Source: Deltaproteobacteria bacterium (GTDB lineage: Bacteria; Desulfobacterota; Dissulfuribacteria; Dissulfuribacterales; QOAL01). From it: DNA of 64,000 bases. Of this stretch, positions 59,960 to 64,000 are shown one piece after another. The stretch spans positions 1 through 64,000 of the forward strand of contig JALWNK010000019.1 in assembly GCA_026995935.1 (NCBI GenBank). Direction: 5' to 3'. The notes beneath the pieces are model-generated. The model was given only the letters and a program-made list of their open reading frames with translations, was not told where the DNA came from and searched no databases. How positions within the stretch are numbered: the stretch's first letter is position 1; the number at the start of each line of letters is the position of its first letter. Both the position numbers and the translations under genes were made by a program.

Positions 59960-60979
59960 TCAGAACATCTTCTTTCTGATAAAAATATAGACCACAACGG
60001 CTGACATGAGAAAGGACAGTCCCATAGTGATGAAAAAGGCATGTGGATTGTGCTGAAAGGGCAGCTCTATATTCATGCCATATATGCTTGCCACTAGATT
60101 CGGTAGCATAAGGACTATAGTTACGGCAGTAAGAAACTTCATTACTATGTTGAGATTGTTGGAAATTACAGAGGCATATGCATCCATCATACCGGCCAGG
60201 ATGTCACTGTATATCTTAGCCATTTCTATGGCCTGCTGGTTTTCAATCTGGGCGTCTTCAAGTATATCCTCATCGTCCTCTGAGATGGCCAGGTAACGGC
60301 CGCTACCAAGTCGTGCCATGACCATGTCATTTGCTTTCAGGCTTGTATTGAAGTATACGAGGCTTTTTTCCAGGTTGAGAAGTTTTATGAGCTCCTTGTT
60401 TCGCATTGAGCGGTGAAGCTCCTCTTCATATTCGTCCATGAGCCTGTCTATGAGACGCAGGTAACGCAGATACTCCCCTGCGACCCTGAGGAATATATTG
60501 AAAATAAAACGTATGTGGGAAGACAGTGCCCGCTGCTTGGTGGCAGTCTCCACTACCTTGTCGAGAACTGCAGACTTTACCGGGCAGACAGTAATTACAA
60601 GATCCTCAAGCAGGATAATGCCCAATGGTATTGTTTCATACCTCACCATATCTTCAACGTGTTCGGGATGAGGAATCTTGACGATGATAAGAAGCTGACC
60701 CTCGTCGCTTTCCACCCTGGATGTCTCTTCCATGTCCAGGGGATACTTCAAAAACTCTGGCAACACTTGAGTCTCTGACAATATCCTATTAATCTCGTCA
60801 TCAGTGGGCTCTTCAAGATTTATCCAGCAGCCCTTTTCCAGGGTATCCAGTGTTTCGAGGGCACACTTTTGGGGTTTATATATTTGAAGCAAGAGGTCAC
60901 CTGCGAAAATTTTTTCTACATTTATAAGACAGGGCATGGCAATAGGCAAGGGAAAGAGGCTCAAATAAGAGGCTAACAT
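59960..60979 (-). CDS. corA: CorA-type magnesium/divalent cation transporter
   Basis: FLTAVTIVLMLPNLVASIYGMNIELPFQHNPHAFFI with GMN motif. Confidence 0.93.
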   Translation of the reverse strand: MLASYLSLFPLPIAMPCLINVEKIFAGDLLLQIYKPQKCALETLDTLEKGCWINLEEPTDDEINRILSETQVLPEFLKYPLDMEETSRVESDEGQLLIIVKIPHPEHVEDMVRYETIPLGIILLEDLVITVCPVKSAVLDKVVETATKQRALSSHIRFIFNIFLRVAGEYLRYLRLIDRLMDEYEEELHRSMRNKELIKLLNLEKSLVYFNTSLKANDMVMARLGSGRYLAISEDDEDILEDAQIENQQAIEMAKIYSDILAGMMDAYASVISNNLNIVMKFLTAVTIVLMLPNLVASIYGMNIELPFQHNPHAFFITMGLSFLMSAVVVYIFIRKKMF

Positions 60980-61680
60980 TGAAGGTTAAAGATGTCTTAG
61001 CTCAGTGTTTTCTTTTCAGGGGGCTTCCTGACGCCCATATAGATCAGCTGGTATCCATTGGTCAGCTTCGCTCCTTTTCCAAAAAGGAGGCCATTTTTTT
61101 TCAGGGTGAGCCAGCGGAAGGCTTTTATGTGGTTTTATCCGGAAAGATAAAGGTATTTAAAATTTCGGGAGAGGGCAGGGAACAGATACTCCATATTTTT
61201 GGACCAGGAGAACCCTTTGGAGAAGCCGCCGTGTTTGCAGGTGCCCTTTTCCCGGCAAATGCATCCGCCATGGAAAATACACACGCATTTTACCTGCCAA
61301 GGGCAGGGTTTGAAAGGCTGCTTCGGGGAAATCCCTCTCTTTCCCTTAACCTTCTTGCCATCCTGTCCAAGAGACTCATGCTCTTTGCAAGGATGATAGG
61401 TGACCTTTCGCTTAAGGAGGTTCCTGGCAGGCTGGCAACTTATCTCTTGATTGCCAGTGCAAAAAGGGGAGGGACAGACACCATCACTCTGGACATGACA
61501 AAGACCCAGCTTGCCAGCCTTCTCGGCACCATACCGGAGACTCTTTCGAGAATACTTTCAAAGATGCAAAAATCCGGCTTAATAGTGGTAAAAGGTGCTC
61601 AGATCGAAATAAGGAACAGGAAGGAACTGGAGTCCATTTCAGGACTGACGCCTGAAGAGATCGGCCTGAACATGCCATGA
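60979..61680 (+). CDS. Crp/Fnr-family transcriptional regulator
   Basis: cNMP-binding fold GEPAEGFYVVLSGKIKVFK; HTH TKTQLASLLGTIPETLSRILSKMQKSGLI; TTG start. Confidence 0.93.
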   Translation: MKVKDVLAQCFLFRGLPDAHIDQLVSIGQLRSFSKKEAIFFQGEPAEGFYVVLSGKIKVFKISGEGREQILHIFGPGEPFGEAAVFAGALFPANASAMENTHAFYLPRAGFERLLRGNPSLSLNLLAILSKRLMLFARMIGDLSLKEVPGRLATYLLIASAKRGGTDTITLDMTKTQLASLLGTIPETLSRILSKMQKSGLIVVKGAQIEIRNRKELESISGLTPEEIGLNMP

Positions 61681-62657
61681 ACAGACATAACCCTTTCCAG
61701 CTGATTGCCGTAGCAATGGTCTTGTCATTCTTTATCCACCTTGGTGTAGGTGTAGCCAGTGCCCAACGCATCTCCCCTGCAAGCGGACAGGAACCTGCTG
61801 TTTCCGCCTTTTTTGTGTCCGTACCTGTCTTTTTAAGGCCATGTGTTGAGGAAGTGGTGAAACAGTGGAAAAAATTAAAACCTGCAGCCAAAGTGGTGGT
61901 GCTTGATGAAAACAGTGACCTCTTGCCCAGGAAAGAAAACGGGCCACTAATAGAGTTTGTTATTAGTGCTGAAGAAACAACACCCTTGGCTGATACAAAT
62001 GCCACACGGACTGATGAAAGGGAATACATGGTTCTGGGCAAACCCGCCCTTGCCATTTATGTAAATGAGTCAAATCCCCTAAAGGGCCTTACAATCGGCC
62101 AAATAGATGCCATATTTTCACAGAACAGGAAGTGCGGCTTTCCTTTTTCAGTGGAGACCTTTGGCCAGCTTGGCCTTACGTCCCACTGGATATCCCTCAA
62201 GATAATCCCCTTTGGAATATCGTTTTCGCCATATATGAATAGATGGTTCCAGGAGACCTGTCTTTGCGGTGGAACCCTGAAGGATGAGGTAAAACTCCTT
62301 GACACCAGGGTGGATCTTTTCCAGGCATTATCAACCCAGCCTGGAGCCGTGGGTTTCTATCTTTTCACTAAAACGCAGAAGGGCGTAAGAGCAGTGGCAA
62401 TTTCAAGAAAAGAGGGGGAAGACTACTTTATCCCCTGTCCAGAAACCATTAAAAACGGTTCCTATCCCCTTTCCGCCACCCTTTATGCACGCTTCAAAGG
62501 TAAAGAAATTGGCGAAAATGGGTTACAATTTTTGAAGTATTGCCTTTCCAAGATGGGACAAAATATTATATCTTCATACGGAATAATCCCCGTTTACCAA
62601 AGGGGCCACAATGGAAAGGAGCTGCCTGTGAAAAGGCTGGTCCCAAGGTCGCATTAG
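61677..62657 (+). CDS. PstS-like periplasmic substrate-binding protein
   Basis: Signal sequence; [31 protein letters not shown] overlap with the regulator. Confidence 0.8.
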   Translation: MNRHNPFQLIAVAMVLSFFIHLGVGVASAQRISPASGQEPAVSAFFVSVPVFLRPCVEEVVKQWKKLKPAAKVVVLDENSDLLPRKENGPLIEFVISAEETTPLADTNATRTDEREYMVLGKPALAIYVNESNPLKGLTIGQIDAIFSQNRKCGFPFSVETFGQLGLTSHWISLKIIPFGISFSPYMNRWFQETCLCGGTLKDEVKLLDTRVDLFQALSTQPGAVGFYLFTKTQKGVRAVAISRKEGEDYFIPCPETIKNGSYPLSATLYARFKGKEIGENGLQFLKYCLSKMGQNIISSYGIIPVYQRGHNGKELPVKRLVPRSH

Positions 62658-63556
62658 TCAGAAACTATTTCCGTGCCTACACCTGCATCGGTAAAAAGCT
62701 CCAATAAGATGGCGTGTTCCCGTCTGCCATCAATTATATGTGCCTTCCTTGTTCCCTGTTTAAGGGCCTTGAGACAGGCCTTCAGTTTTGGAATCATTCC
62801 TCCAGAGGCCGTACCCTCGTCCAGGGCCTTTTGTACCTCATCTGCAGTCATTGAATGAATAAGCCGCTGATCTTCTCCTTCTCCTCCAGGCCCAAGGACA
62901 CCGGCCACATCGGTGAGAAGTATGAGTTTTTCAGCGCGAAGCTTGCCTGCTATAGCTCCGGCCACAAGGTCTGCATTTATGTTGTAGGCCTGTGAGTCAG
63001 GCCCTACACCCACTGGAGCAATGACGGGTATAAAACCCTGGTTTTCCAGGGCGACCAGCACCTCTGGATTCACCTTGGAGACCTTGCCCACCCGGCCTAT
63101 ATCTATTATTTCCGGGGGGCGTTCGTCCCCGCTGTAGCGGTATATCTTCATGCGTTTTGCCTGCACGAGCTCCCCGTCCCGGCCTGAAAGCCCTACGGCA
63201 CGCCCTCCGAGCCTGTTAATGAGCCCCACAATCTCCTTGTTAACGGTACCCACGAGCACCATTTCCACAACGCTCATGGTCTCGTCGTCTGTTACCCTCT
63301 GGCCCTCCACAAAGGTAGGCTTTATGCCCATTCGATCCATTATGTTACTTATCTGGGGGCCTCCCCCGTGCACTATCACGGGATTTATACCCACATACTT
63401 CATGAGGATGATATCAAGGGCAAACTTCTCCTTAAGGGCCTCATCCACCATGGCGTGTCCGCCATATTTGATAACAATGGTCTTTCCATAAAAGCGCCTT
63501 ATATAAGGAAGGGCCTCGATTAAAACCTGCGCAGTTACAGATGATTCGGTTGACAT
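62654..63556 (-). CDS. argB: Acetylglutamate kinase
   Basis: [65 protein letters not shown]. Confidence 0.97.
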   Translation of the reverse strand: MSTESSVTAQVLIEALPYIRRFYGKTIVIKYGGHAMVDEALKEKFALDIILMKYVGINPVIVHGGGPQISNIMDRMGIKPTFVEGQRVTDDETMSVVEMVLVGTVNKEIVGLINRLGGRAVGLSGRDGELVQAKRMKIYRYSGDERPPEIIDIGRVGKVSKVNPEVLVALENQGFIPVIAPVGVGPDSQAYNINADLVAGAIAGKLRAEKLILLTDVAGVLGPGGEGEDQRLIHSMTADEVQKALDEGTASGGMIPKLKACLKALKQGTRKAHIIDGRREHAILLELFTDAGVGTEIVSD

Positions 63557-63570
63557 AGCTTTCCCTCTTT

Positions 63571-64000
63571 TTACAGGATGAACCTGCTGAGATCCTGATC
63601 TTCCAGGATATCCGCCAGTTTTTCCCTCACGTACCCGGCTGTAATATTAATGGTTTGCGGGGCGATATCAGGGGCCTCAAAGGAGACCTCCTCAAGGAGC
63701 CTTTCCATTACGGTATGAAGCCTCCTTGCTCCAATGTTTTCCGTCCGAGAGTTCACTTCAAAGGCAATCCTTGCTATCTCAGAAATGGCCTCATCTTCAA
63801 AGACAAGTTTAATATCCTCGGTTTCCATGAGGGCCCTGTACTGGGTCACCAGTGCATTTTCAGGCTCTACAAGTATTCTGGCAAAGTCCTCCTGGGTCAG
63901 GGAGTCCAGTTCCACCCGTATGGGGAAACGCCCCTGAAGCTCAGGAAGAAGATCAGAAGGTTTTGCCACGTGGAAGGCCCCGCTGGCAATAAAAAGGATA
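63571..64000 (-). CDS. hslU: ATP-dependent protease ATPase subunit HslU, C-terminal part (continues beyond window)
   Basis: [56 protein letters not shown]; frame open to window end. Confidence 0.96.
   Translation of the reverse strand, partial: ILFIASGAFHVAKPSDLLPELQGRFPIRVELDSLTQEDFARILVEPENALVTQYRALMETEDIKLVFEDEAISEIARIAFEVNSRTENIGARRLHTVMERLLEEVSFEAPDIAPQTINITAGYVREKLADILEDQDLSRFIL

Overview
64 kb of bacterial chromosome at high gene density. Gene content (Mvh-type hydrogenase, MerA-like reductase, flagellar hook genes, CobA-HemD fusion) suggests Desulfobacterota, but this is inference and not proven. No rRNA, tRNA, CRISPR, transposase or phage was recognised. Main blocks: (i) cytoplasmic [NiFe] hydrogenase small/large subunits and maturation protease, flanked by two near-identical DsrE-like genes in direct orientation; (ii) gdhA; (iii) a divergent cluster with two rSAM/selenodomain-associated transferases, a MerA-like flavoprotein, a TVP38 protein and a giant radical SAM/ArsM-like/DUF5714 fusion; (iv) a tightly packed six-gene operon (HMG-CoA reductase/kinase fusion, PEP-synthase-like, UbiA, CDP-alcohol phosphatidyltransferase, PS decarboxylase, CarS-like) resembling the archaeal ether-lipid pathway; (v) an ArnB/ArnD/GT4/EamA envelope-sugar cluster; (vi) amt-amt-glnK-glnD-glnA; (vii) proB-obg-rpmA-rplU, porin, heme genes, fliK-flgD-flgE, acpS, a ybeY-pdxJ read-through, phoH, corA, argB and hslU. 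The strongest finding is that the ORF track truncates or misses three UGA-containing reading frames. One is the hydrogenase large subunit (DP-U-MSCATH). One is a thioredoxin-like protein (NPG-U-IGC) followed by a textbook SECIS-like hairpin. The third is an unannotated ~69-residue secreted protein whose in-frame UGA is followed by a SECIS-like hairpin at the expected spacing.
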